A stretch of DNA of 64,000 nt from Mesorhizobium wenxiniae. GTDB lineage: Bacteria > Pseudomonadota > Alphaproteobacteria > Rhizobiales > Rhizobiaceae. Below the pieces are notes generated by a model. That model was not told where the DNA came from and ran no database searches. It was given only the letters and a program-made list of their open reading frames with translations. The number at the start of each line of letters is the position of its first letter. The stretch's first letter is position 1. The position numbers and the translations under genes were made by a program. This document shows positions 17,182 through 24,978 of this stretch, one piece after another. The stretch spans positions 31,489 through 95,488 of the forward strand of contig NZ_NPKH01000004.1 of the NCBI RefSeq assembly GCF_002284535.1, given 5' to 3'.

Positions 17182-17200
17182 CGCCGCCCGATGGGCGGCG
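17182..17200. terminator. Bidirectional terminator hairpin
   Basis: CGCCGCCC-GAT-GGGCGGCG with an A7 tract on the left (T tract for the minus strand) and TTGTTT on the right. It lies between the convergent SCP2 and acetyltransferase genes and can end both. Confidence 0.8.
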
Positions 17201-17210
17201 GCTTGTTTCG

Positions 17211-17939
17211 TCAGGCCGCGAGCGGCAGCCGCTGTGCCTTCAGCTTGCGCCCCGCCGCTTTCAGCGTGCCCTGCGCGGCGGCGAGCGCGCCGTCCGCCAG
17301 TTCCAGCGCCAGCAGGCGGTGCCGCTCATAAGGTCCCGGCATAGCCAGCGAGCCGGTTTTTTCGGCCGAAAACCCGAAGCGCTCGTAGTAGGGCGCGTCG
17401 CCGACCAGCAGGATCGCCGCATGGCCGAGGCGCGCGGCTTCAGCGATTGCATAGCGCATCAGCGCCGAGCCGATGCCGGCATTCTTGATCGCCGGATCGA
17501 CGGCGAGCGGGCCGAGCAGCAGGGCTGCCCGACCGCCCTCGCCCAGCACCACATCCCAGAGCCGCACGGTGCCGGCGACGGCGCCTGACGCGTCGCGCGC
17601 GACAAAGGCGAGGCCTTCCGAAGGCCGGCGGCCGCGGCGCAGCTTTTCCGACGATTTTTTCCGGCGCTTCGGCCCCATGGCGCGATCGAGCAAAGCCTCG
17701 CGCGCCGCGACGTCGGCAGCGGTTTCGGCGGTGATCGCAAAAGCGCCAGCAGTCTCCTCCCTCGAGGAGGAGATGTCGCCGAAGGCGACAGAGGGGGTTG
17801 CCGCGCGTGAAGCGCCGGCCCCACACAGTCCAAGAGAAGTCGCGGCAGCCGAACCGACCCCCTCTGGCCGCTTCGCGGCCATCTCCCCCTCAAGGGGGAA
17901 GATCGCAGCGCCTTCAACAACGAAATCCACAATTTCCAT
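17211..17939 (-). CDS. GNAT N-acetyltransferase carrying a translated palindromic repeat
   Basis: 242 residues. The acetyltransferase domain occupies about residues 66-210: FAITAETAADVAAREALLDRA, the strand GTVRLWDVVLG, the acetyl-CoA loop around LGPLAVDPAIKNAGIGSALM, and VGDAPYYERFGF. This resembles the YhbS-like GNAT branch. Residues about 13-65 (FPLEGEMAAKRPEGVGS to ISSSREETAG) are encoded by a 152-bp palindromic repeat inserted in frame after MEIVDFVVEGAA. The C-terminus is lysine-rich. The substrate is unknown. The inserted segment should be a surface loop before the fold. Confidence 0.85.
   Translation of the reverse strand: MEIVDFVVEGAAIFPLEGEMAAKRPEGVGSAAATSLGLCGAGASRAATPSVAFGDISSSREETAGAFAITAETAADVAAREALLDRAMGPKRRKKSSEKLRRGRRPSEGLAFVARDASGAVAGTVRLWDVVLGEGGRAALLLGPLAVDPAIKNAGIGSALMRYAIAEAARLGHAAILLVGDAPYYERFGFSAEKTGSLAMPGPYERHRLLALELADGALAAAQGTLKAAGRKLKAQRLPLAA
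17753..17904. repeat. Composite palindromic repeat inside the GNAT gene
   Basis: Two inverted arms of about 45 bp (17753-17799 and 17857-17904), each with its own small hairpin (TCGCCGAAGGCGA and GGCCGCTTCGCGGCC), are joined by further inverted sequence (TTGCCGCG / CGCGGCAG). AGAGGGGGT-type ends and CCCCCT runs are typical of intergenic palindromes dispersed in Mesorhizobium-type genomes. Here the element contributes codons without breaking the frame. Confidence 0.8.
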
Positions 17940-18009
17940 TTCCGCGATCCTTCACGAGCGGATTGTTCCACAGGCGAACCGAAGCGGGCGATCTCGTCGC
18001 CCGCTCCGG

Positions 18010-18039
18010 GTGATCTGACGGCCGAAGCCGTCAGATCAC
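18010..18039. terminator. Hairpin overlapping the ornithine decarboxylase stop codon
   Basis: 13-bp perfect arms (GTGATCTGACGGC and GCCGTCAGATCAC) with a CGAA tetraloop. The arm on the gene side contains the TGA stop. No T-tract follows, so it may be a 3'-end stabiliser as much as an intrinsic terminator. Confidence 0.5.
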
Positions 18040-19164
18040 GTAGGATCGGAGAGGCTCGAAGCCGTTGAAGGCGACCGACGCGTAGGTCGTCGTGTAGGCG
18101 CCGGTGCCCTCGATCAGCACCTCGTCGCCGATGGTCAGCGACAAGGGCAGCGGATAAGGCGTTTTCTCGTACATCACGTCGGCCGAATCGCAGGTCGGGC
18201 CGGCGAGCACGCACGGCGCGGTCTCGGTGCCGTCATGCGCGGTCACGATCGGGTAGCGGATCGCCTCGTCCATCGTCTCGGCGAGACCGCCGAACTTGCC
18301 GATGTCGAGGAAGACCCAGCGCACATTGTCATTGTCGGCCTTCTTCGAGATCAGCACGACTTCCGACTTGATGACGCCGGCATTGCCGACCATGCCTCGG
18401 CCCGGTTCGATAATCGTCTCGGGAATCGCGTTGCCGAAATGCTTGCGCAGCGCCGAGAAGATCGCCTGGCCATAGGCCTGTGCCACCGGCACATCCCTGA
18501 GGTAACGGGTCGGGAAGCCGCCGCCCATATTGACCATCTTGAGGACGATGCCTTCCTCGGCGAGCGTGACGAACACCTTTTTGGCGTCGCCGAGCGCGCG
18601 GTCCCAGGCGGCCAGGTCGGTCTGTTGCGAGCCGACATGGAACGACACGCCATAGGCATCGAGCCCGAGCGTCCTGGCATGGCGCAGCACGTCGACCGCC
18701 ATCGCCGGCACGCAGCCGAACTTGCGCGACAGCGGCCATTCGGCGCCTTCGCCGTCGGTCAGCACGCGGCAGAACACACGGGCGCCGGGTGCAACGCGGG
18801 CAATCTTCTCGACCTCCTCGACGCAGTCCACCGCGAACAACCGAATGCCGAGCTGATAGGCGCGCTGGATGTCGCGCTCCTTCTTGATGGTGTTGCCGAA
18901 GGAGATGCGGTCCGCCGGCGCACCGGCGTCCATCGCCATCTCGACTTCGGCAACGGAAGCGGTGTCGAAGGACGAGCCCATCGCAGCAAGGAGGCGCAGG
19001 ATTTCCGGCGCCGGATTTGCTTTCACCGCATAGTAGATTTTCGAATCGGGAAGCGCCTTCTCGAAGGCGCGGAAATTGTCGCGCACGACGTCGAGATCGA
19101 CGACGAGGCAAGGGCCGTTCGGACGTCGGGTAGCGAGGAAGTCAAGGATGCGCTGGGTAGCCAT
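18031..19164 (-). CDS. odc: Ornithine decarboxylase, fold III PLP enzyme
   Basis: 377 residues from ATG 19164, preceded by GGAGAG. The PLP lysine is K48 in IYYAVKANP. The phosphate-binding glycines are in NMGGGFPTRY, EPGRGMV anchors the cofactor, and the partner-subunit catalytic Cys is in GPTCDSADVMYE. This is the alanine-racemase-fold ornithine/lysine decarboxylase group of alphaproteobacteria, making putrescine (or cadaverine) in the cytosol. Putrescine is also the substrate of the homospermidine synthase at 46 kb. The gene has a long upstream leader with strong hairpins and an inverted repeat at its stop codon. Whether lysine is also used cannot be told from sequence. Confidence 0.93.
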   Translation of the reverse strand: MATQRILDFLATRRPNGPCLVVDLDVVRDNFRAFEKALPDSKIYYAVKANPAPEILRLLAAMGSSFDTASVAEVEMAMDAGAPADRISFGNTIKKERDIQRAYQLGIRLFAVDCVEEVEKIARVAPGARVFCRVLTDGEGAEWPLSRKFGCVPAMAVDVLRHARTLGLDAYGVSFHVGSQQTDLAAWDRALGDAKKVFVTLAEEGIVLKMVNMGGGFPTRYLRDVPVAQAYGQAIFSALRKHFGNAIPETIIEPGRGMVGNAGVIKSEVVLISKKADNDNVRWVFLDIGKFGGLAETMDEAIRYPIVTAHDGTETAPCVLAGPTCDSADVMYEKTPYPLPLSLTIGDEVLIEGTGAYTTTYASVAFNGFEPLRSYVI

Positions 19165-19429
19165 CGGGGTCTCTCCATCAGCGCCTTTCGGCGCGCACAA
19201 AGGCTGCGGGACGCGGGTCATCGACCTCGCGAACACGCGGTGGACAAAGGCGGGACGTCAATCCATGGAACCAGCCGGTGGAGACCCCGGAACCATGAAG
19301 CGCCGTCTCGCGGCGGTGAACCTTGGCCTTGCCCGGCCTCGGTTCGCTTTGTCTGCCTTGGCTTGGATTGGGAGAACCCGTTCCGCACTGCCGGCAATGA
19401 AGGTGTGCCTCTTCAGTAACCCCGGTCTT

Positions 19430-19560
19430 TGGACAACCGGCAGAACACCAGAAAGGCCCGCACCGTCGTTGCTTCAAGGTGTCCTCGGTCTGGCGGTTGG
19501 CCGCTAAACCGACTGGAGGGGTGAGCTCCAGTTACCTTACCGATATCCCTCACCGTTTTG
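19430..19560 (-). ncRNA. Candidate speF-type leader RNA of the ornithine decarboxylase gene
   Basis: The odc start is preceded by more than 300 bp of non-coding sequence. On the minus strand this begins with a strong hairpin (ACTGGAG / CTCCAGT, 19512-19532) followed by CAGACCGAGGACACCTTGAA and GC-rich pairing segments. Alphaproteobacterial ornithine decarboxylase genes are known to carry the conserved speF leader motif at this position. I assign it from position and structure, not from a covariance search. The ends are approximate. Confidence 0.45.
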
Positions 19561-19676
19561 AGGATCGGCGGACACCCACAGGCACGTGCGACTTTGGGCA
19601 AGCGCGATATAAGGTCGAAGGATTTCACAATCAATAAAAATCGTACGCCAGGTTGTAAAATTCCCGGCACCGAACA

Positions 19677-20909
19677 ATGTTGCAACAACTGTATCCGGAT
19701 ATCGAACGCATGACAGGCACTCGCGGCCCCCTGAACGCTTTTCTCGACCTTGACGATATCCCCGTGTCCAATGCGCAATCCGGCCCGCTTGCCGGCCTGC
19801 GGCTGGCCGTCAAGGATATTTACGACGTGGCCGGCTATCGCACCGGTTGCGGTAATCCGCAGAAATACCGGGAGGCCTCACCGGCCTCGGCGACAGCGCC
19901 GGCCGTCCAGGCGCTGCTTGATTCGGGCGCGCGCTTCGTTGGCAAGACGCAGACCGACGAACTGGCCTTCTCCTTGATGGGGCTGAACGCGCATTTTCCA
20001 TCACCGACAAATCCGGCAGCGCCGGACCGCGTCACCGGCGGCTCGTCTTCCGGTTCTGCTGCCGCGGTTGCCGGCGGGCTGGCCGACATCGCTACCGGCT
20101 CCGACACCGGCGGCTCGATCCGTGCGCCGGCAAGCTTCTGCGGCCTGATCGGCCTAAGGACCACGCATGGCCGTATTTCGCTCGAAGGCGCCATGCCGCT
20201 GGCCCCTTCACTGGACACGTTCGGCTGGTTCGCCGGGGACATGGTCACCTACGAAAAGGTCGGCGCGGTGCTGCTCGGCGACGATCGGCAACGCCACGAC
20301 CTGGCACGCCCCCTCGCCCTCGACGCGCTGGACGGCCTCGTGCTCGGCCCGCAGGAGGCAGCCGAATATCGCGCCATGGTCCGCGCTGTCGCTTCGGTGC
20401 TGGGCACGCCACGCACCGTTGCCCCGCTGTCGCATTCCACCGACGATCTCTATTGGTGCTTCCGCAAGCTGCAGGGGTACGAGGCTTGGCAAAATCATGG
20501 GGTCTGGATCTCGCAGGGTGACCGGATGCTCGGCCCCGGCGTCAAGGAGCGTTTCGAGCATGGCGCGACCATCGACGGGGGAACCGCGCAACGTGAAACG
20601 GAACGTCGCGTTTCGTTTCGCCTCGGACTTACTGACCTGCTTGGCGAGGACGGCGTTCTTGTGCTTCCGACCGCTCCGGGTGCCGCCCCGCTCAAGGCCG
20701 CCTCATTCGACGATTTGCAGACCTACCGCGAACGCGCGCTAAGGCTGCTGTGCCTTTCCGGCCTGTCCGGCTTTCCGCAGATCACTCTGCCGCTAGGCCA
20801 GGTTGCCGGCGCCCCCTTCGGCCTGTCGCTGCTTGGACCTGAGAACAGCGACCGGCAGCTGCTGGCGCTTGCCGCGCGCATCCTTTCAGCCCACCAAGGG
20901 AGCGCATGA
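19677..20909 (+). CDS. Amidase (amidase-signature family)
   Basis: 410 residues. The Ser-cisSer-Lys triad is visible: the lysine in RLAVKDIYDVAG (K46 from this start), then the serine-rich GGSSSGSAAAVAGG and the nucleophile region GSDTGGSIRAPASFCG. It hydrolyses a carboxylic amide to acid plus ammonia; the substrate is unknown. It is shorter than GatA (about 485) and lacks the GatA C-terminal pattern, so it is not the tRNA amidotransferase. An alternative start at ATG 19710 (MTGTRGPLNAF) is equally plausible, since neither has a good ribosome site. A LysR regulator follows after 1 nt and is probably co-transcribed. Confidence 0.88.
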   Translation: MLQQLYPDIERMTGTRGPLNAFLDLDDIPVSNAQSGPLAGLRLAVKDIYDVAGYRTGCGNPQKYREASPASATAPAVQALLDSGARFVGKTQTDELAFSLMGLNAHFPSPTNPAAPDRVTGGSSSGSAAAVAGGLADIATGSDTGGSIRAPASFCGLIGLRTTHGRISLEGAMPLAPSLDTFGWFAGDMVTYEKVGAVLLGDDRQRHDLARPLALDALDGLVLGPQEAAEYRAMVRAVASVLGTPRTVAPLSHSTDDLYWCFRKLQGYEAWQNHGVWISQGDRMLGPGVKERFEHGATIDGGTAQRETERRVSFRLGLTDLLGEDGVLVLPTAPGAAPLKAASFDDLQTYRERALRLLCLSGLSGFPQITLPLGQVAGAPFGLSLLGPENSDRQLLALAARILSAHQGSA

Positions 20910-20910
20910 C

Positions 20911-21810
20911 ATGGACACGCTGACCCGTATGCGCGCCTTTATCGACGTGGTCGAAGCCGAGGGCTTTTCGGCAGCGGCGCGCAAGATCGGCCGCTCCAAG
21001 GCGCTGCTGTCCAAATATGTGCGCGAGCTGGAGGACGAACTCGGCGCGCTGCTGCTCAACCGCACCACGCGGCAGTTCTCGCTGACCGAGGCCGGGCACA
21101 CCTATTACCGCCGCGCCTCGGAAATCGTCCGCGAGGTCGACAGCCTGGCCGATGCGGTGCGCGAATCCTCCGGCGACGTGCGCGGCAGGATCAAGCTTTC
21201 AGCGCCGCGCACTTTTGCTGACGCACCGATCGGCCAGTCGCTTATCGACTTCGCCAAGCAGCATCCCGACATCGTGCTCGACATTCATCTCGACGACCGC
21301 TTCGTCGATCTGGTCGAGGAAGGTTTCGATCTCGCTGTGCGCATCTCGCGGCTGGAGAGCTCCTCGCTGATCGCGAGGCGTCTGGCGCCGTTTTCGGTGC
21401 GGCTCTGCGCATCTCCCGAACTGATCGCAAAGCACGGCATGCCGGTGCGGCCGCAGGACCTTGGCCGTGTGCCCTGCATCATCGACACCAATGGCCGCTG
21501 GCTGACCAACTGGCCGTTCAAGGGCGACAGCGGCGACACGGTAACCGTTTCGGTCTCCGGTCCGATCGAGGTAAACAGTCCGATGGCGGCAAGGGCCGCC
21601 GCCGTGGCTGGGTTGGGATTTTCCATCCTGCCGGATTTCATCGCCGCGCCCGACATTGAAAGTGGCCGGCTGGTGACCGCGCTGGATGACCGCATCCTGC
21701 CCGGCGGCGGCATTTTCGCCGTCTATCCGCACCGGCGCTATTTGCCTGCGAAGGTTCGCGTCTTTGTCGATTTCCTGGTGCAGTGGTTCAAGACGATTGA
21801 CAACGCATGA
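20911..21810 (+). CDS. LysR family transcriptional regulator
   Basis: 299 residues from ATG 20911, one base after the amidase stop, with GGGAG upstream. The N-terminal winged helix-turn-helix spans residues 1-60 (MDTLTRMRAFIDVVEAEGFSAAARKIGRSKALLSKYVRELE). The effector domain with LYSR_substrate-type strands runs about 90-290 (GRIKLSAPRTFADAPIGQ). It resembles the CrgA/DsdC-like subgroup with FIDVVEAEGFSAAA. The regulator is in the same direction as its neighbour rather than divergent, so autoregulation of the amidase operon is only inferred. Confidence 0.92.
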   Translation: MDTLTRMRAFIDVVEAEGFSAAARKIGRSKALLSKYVRELEDELGALLLNRTTRQFSLTEAGHTYYRRASEIVREVDSLADAVRESSGDVRGRIKLSAPRTFADAPIGQSLIDFAKQHPDIVLDIHLDDRFVDLVEEGFDLAVRISRLESSSLIARRLAPFSVRLCASPELIAKHGMPVRPQDLGRVPCIIDTNGRWLTNWPFKGDSGDTVTVSVSGPIEVNSPMAARAAAVAGLGFSILPDFIAAPDIESGRLVTALDDRILPGGGIFAVYPHRRYLPAKVRVFVDFLVQWFKTIDNA

Positions 21811-21896
21811 GCTTTCAGCCGCCTTGCGGTCCCATTTTCGCCCCCTTTCTAGTAACTCTCGATATTTTACCCAAGCTGATGGAATCGCGACCGAGA

Positions 21897-22565
21897 ATGC
21901 ACCTGAAACGGCAAGCAATCATCATGGCTTCGGCCATAGCGGCGACATTTGCCACGGTCGGGCCAGCCGAGGTGCATCCGCACGTCTTCGCCGAGGCTCG
22001 CCTCGAAGTGGTCCTCAGTCCGGATCACCAAACTGTGAAGGCGTTGCGCCATCTCTGGCGCTTCGACGATTTGTTTTCGAGTACGGTTATGATGGAATTC
22101 GACAAGAATTCCGACCTGAAGCTCGACGACAAGGAGTTGAAGGAAGTTGCCGACACCGTCCATGCTTCGCTGGCGGAGTTCAATTACTTCCAGCTCGTCA
22201 CCGTCGACGGCAAGGACGAGGCGATGAACCCGCCGCCGCAGCTGATGGCCAATTTCGAGAACGACCAACTCATCATCCTGTTCGAATCCGAACCGAAGGC
22301 ACCCATGAAGTTGGCCGGCAAGATCGATATCGGCGTCTACGACCCGACCTTCTACACGGCGATCGATTTCACCGAGGATGCCAATCTACAGGTCGATGGC
22401 ATGCCGTCGACATGCGCGAGCAAAGTCGTTCGTCCGAACCCCGACGAGGCGCTCGCCGAGAACCAGAAGACCCTGACGGACGCCTTCTTCAACGATCCGA
22501 CAGGCACCGATATGAGCAAGATCTTCGCGACCAAGCTTGAACTGAACTGTCAGCCAGAAGGATAA
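21897..22565 (+). CDS. DUF1007 family periplasmic protein
   Basis: 222 residues from ATG 21897. The frame is open back to an ATG overlapping the LysR stop, but the signal peptide (AIIMASAIAATFATVGPAEVHPHVFAEARLEV) fits the later start best; ATG 21879 is an alternative. DUF1007 features are the HPHVFAEARLEVV opening, LRHLWRFDDLFSSTVMMEFD, and DPTFYTAIDF. Proteins of this family are encoded next to NicO/RcnA-like transporters and are thought to act with them in Ni/Co (or other divalent metal) transport. The next gene, 4 nt downstream, is such a transporter. Confidence 0.85.
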   Translation: MHLKRQAIIMASAIAATFATVGPAEVHPHVFAEARLEVVLSPDHQTVKALRHLWRFDDLFSSTVMMEFDKNSDLKLDDKELKEVADTVHASLAEFNYFQLVTVDGKDEAMNPPPQLMANFENDQLIILFESEPKAPMKLAGKIDIGVYDPTFYTAIDFTEDANLQVDGMPSTCASKVVRPNPDEALAENQKTLTDAFFNDPTGTDMSKIFATKLELNCQPEG

Positions 22566-22569
22566 TCCG

Positions 22570-23697
22570 GTGACGAAACCGTCCCTGCGTTTGGCCTTCG
22601 GCCTTTTGGCCGTCGCCCTTGTTACGACGCACTTCCTCGGCGCCGCCCACGCCCAGAGCTCGCTCGGCATCGGCACCAATGACGGGATGGCTCCCACCAC
22701 CGGCCCATTCGCCCACATCCTGATGTGGATCAACCTGCGCCAGCAGGAATTCTACCGCGCGCTTGCCGGCGCAATGAAGGCGATGCGCGAGGACGGCAAC
22801 AAGCTGTGGCTGCTTATCGGCCTGTCCTTCGCCTATGGCGTTTTCCATGCTGCCGGCCCCGGGCACGGCAAGGCGGTGATCTCGTCCTACATGGTCGCGA
22901 ACGAAGTCGCGCTCAAGCGCGGCATCATGCTGTCCTTTGTCTCGGCCCTGCTGCAGGCGCTGACGGCGATCCTCGTGATGATGCTCGCCTACTTCGTCCT
23001 GCGCGGCACCACCATATCGATGACCGATGCGGCATGGTTCCTCGAAGTCACGAGCTTTGTCTTCGTCACCCTGTTCGGCGCCTGGCTTTTGTGGCGCAAG
23101 GCCGGCCCCGCTACCCTTCGCCTGTTCGGCGCCAACCCTCCCTACAGCCTGTCGGCAGCCCATGCCGGCCACTCACATGCAGGCCACTCACATACGCATT
23201 CAGTGCATGCGCTTCACGCACATGGCCATGACGGTTACGACCATCATCACGGCGCACGCGACCATCACCATGACCATGGCGGGCACGATCACCATCACCA
23301 TGCGGCGGGCGAAGTCTGCGAGACGTGCGGGCATTCACACGCGCCCGACCCGACGCTGCTTTCCGGCGACCGCTTCGACTGGCGCACCGCCTGGTCGGCG
23401 GTGGCTGCGGTCGGTATCCGGCCCTGCTCGGGCGCGCTGATCGTGCTGAGCTTTGCGATGCTCAACGGGTTGTGGTTCGGCGGCATCCTGTCGGTGCTGG
23501 CGATGGCGCTCGGCACCGCGATCACTGTTTCGATCTTGGCGACGCTGGCGGTGACGGCCAAGAACTGGGCGGTCTATTTCGCCGGTGACGGCCGCATGGG
23601 CAACCGCATACATTCGATCGTCGAGATCGGCGGCGCAGCCTTCGTCTTCCTGTTCGGGCTGCTGCTGCTTTCGGCCAGCCTGACCGCTGGCGGATGA
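22570..23697 (+). CDS. Nickel/cobalt transporter, NicO/RcnA family
   Basis: 375 residues starting at GTG 22570 with AGAAGGA upstream. Membrane helices flank the motif FHAAGPGHGKAVISSYMVANE, the HxxxGPGHGK-type signature of NicO/RcnA. A cytoplasmic loop at about residues 197-262 is extremely His-rich (HAGHSHAGHSHTHS, DHHHDHGGHDHHHH). The second signature, GIRPCSGALIVLSFAM, follows. Family members export Ni/Co (RcnA) or take up metal. Pairing with DUF1007 is common in rhizobia. The loop probably binds metal. Confidence 0.9.
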   Translation: MTKPSLRLAFGLLAVALVTTHFLGAAHAQSSLGIGTNDGMAPTTGPFAHILMWINLRQQEFYRALAGAMKAMREDGNKLWLLIGLSFAYGVFHAAGPGHGKAVISSYMVANEVALKRGIMLSFVSALLQALTAILVMMLAYFVLRGTTISMTDAAWFLEVTSFVFVTLFGAWLLWRKAGPATLRLFGANPPYSLSAAHAGHSHAGHSHTHSVHALHAHGHDGYDHHHGARDHHHDHGGHDHHHHAAGEVCETCGHSHAPDPTLLSGDRFDWRTAWSAVAAVGIRPCSGALIVLSFAMLNGLWFGGILSVLAMALGTAITVSILATLAVTAKNWAVYFAGDGRMGNRIHSIVEIGGAAFVFLFGLLLLSASLTAGG

Positions 23698-23729
23698 CGC
23701 CTTCGCCCGTCCGATCGAACGCGCGTTAG

Positions 23730-24707
23730 CTAACCGGCAATTTTGCCGTCCAGCTCGTCCTCGATGTGGACGCGGATGATATCGTCGAAGCTGGTTTCGG
23801 CGGCAAAGCCAAGCTCCCTCGACCGCCGCGCTTCGAACCGTGTCGGCCAGCCCTTGACGATCGCCCAGATCGTATCGTCGGGCTCCTCGCGGATCAGTTT
23901 CACCGCCTCGGCGCCGGCAATGCGTTGCAAGGCCTCGATCTGCTCGCCGACCGTGACGGCGACACCGGGCATCGTCAGATTGCGGCGTGGCCCGACGGCG
24001 CTGCCGTCGATCCCTGCTGCGTGGATCAAAAAATTCACCGCGGAGCGCGGGCTGGCGTGGGTGTGCACGACAGAGCGCGGCACCGGCAATATCGCTTCCT
24101 GGCCGCTCAACGGCTCGCGGATGATGCCGGAGAAGAAGCCTGACGCGGCCTTGTTGGGCTTGCCGGGCCTGACGCAGATGGTCGGCAGCCTGATACCGAT
24201 GCCGTCGAAGAAGCCGCGCCGCGTATAATCGGCGAGCAATGCTTCGCCCATCAGCTTCTGCGTGCCGTAGGAGGTCAATGGCGTCGGGTGGAATTCGTCG
24301 GGGATGATGTCCGGGAACGGTGCGCCGAACACGGCGATCGACGAGGTGAAGACGACGCGTGGCGCAAACCCCGCCAGCCTTATGGCATCGAACAGCGCCC
24401 TTGTGCCGTCGAGATTGACGCGATAACCGAGATCGAAATTGGCTTCCGCCTCGCCCGACACGACGCCGGCGAGATGGAAGATCACGTCGGGGCGCGACGC
24501 GACCAGCCGTTCCATCCCGCTCGCCGCGGCGAGATCGCCTGTATGGATAGTGACACCGACGCCTTCCAGTGCCGGCGCCTGCGGCGGCACAATATCGTGA
24601 AGGTCGAGCGCGGCGATCCTCCGGCCGCTGAGCGTTCCGTCCTTCGCCAGCCGGGCGATGAGCTTGCGGCCGACCATGCCTGCCGCGCCGGTAATCAAAA
24701 TACGCAT
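23730..24707 (-). CDS. NAD-dependent epimerase/dehydrogenase, DenD-like
   Basis: 325 residues from ATG 24707, ribosome site AAGGA inside the preceding small gene. Extended SDR fold: GAAGMVGRKLIARL dinucleotide-binding motif, active-site YGTQKLMGEALLADYTRRG (YxxxK), and TSSIAVFGAPFP. It resembles D-erythronate dehydrogenases and uronate-type epimerases, which oxidise or epimerise sugar acids. The exact substrate is not deducible. It lies one base after a small membrane-protein gene on the same strand, downstream of a CDF exporter. Confidence 0.85.
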   Translation of the reverse strand: MRILITGAAGMVGRKLIARLAKDGTLSGRRIAALDLHDIVPPQAPALEGVGVTIHTGDLAAASGMERLVASRPDVIFHLAGVVSGEAEANFDLGYRVNLDGTRALFDAIRLAGFAPRVVFTSSIAVFGAPFPDIIPDEFHPTPLTSYGTQKLMGEALLADYTRRGFFDGIGIRLPTICVRPGKPNKAASGFFSGIIREPLSGQEAILPVPRSVVHTHASPRSAVNFLIHAAGIDGSAVGPRRNLTMPGVAVTVGEQIEALQRIAGAEAVKLIREEPDDTIWAIVKGWPTRFEARRSRELGFAAETSFDDIIRVHIEDELDGKIAG

Positions 24708-24708
24708 A

Positions 24709-24915
24709 TCAATGATCCTTTTTGCGCTGGCTGCGGCCACGCAGCCAAAACACGACGAAAATGGCCACCATGAAGACAGCGGCAATAACAGCGGCAAGAA
24801 TGGTCGAGACTCGGCCGACCGCCAGCATCACGGTTGGCAAATAGTAGGCGGCGATGCCGAACAGCAGCAGCACCCAGAGGGCGCCTATCGCCGCGTTGCG
24901 CGTGTCGCGATCCAT
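24709..24915 (-). CDS. Small two-helix membrane protein
   Basis: 68 residues from ATG 24915 with AGGA upstream; a GTG directly before it extends the frame by one codon only. Two membrane helices are evident (GALWVLLLFGIAAYYLPTVM and STILAAVIAAVFMVAIFVVF), with a basic tail (RGRSQRKKDH). The small size and position between a CDF exporter and the epimerase give no functional hint. Confidence 0.75.
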   Translation of the reverse strand: MDRDTRNAAIGALWVLLLFGIAAYYLPTVMLAVGRVSTILAAVIAAVFMVAIFVVFWLRGRSQRKKDH

Positions 24916-24978
24916 CACGTGGTCCTGACGCGGCGGGAATTCATCAAGTTCGTTACCAATGCAATGTAACTCCCGGTG

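Noticed and set aside
18235..19419. 394-codon plus-strand frame opposite ornithine decarboxylase
   Set aside because: Antisense shadow; the decarboxylase motifs on the other strand are unequivocal.
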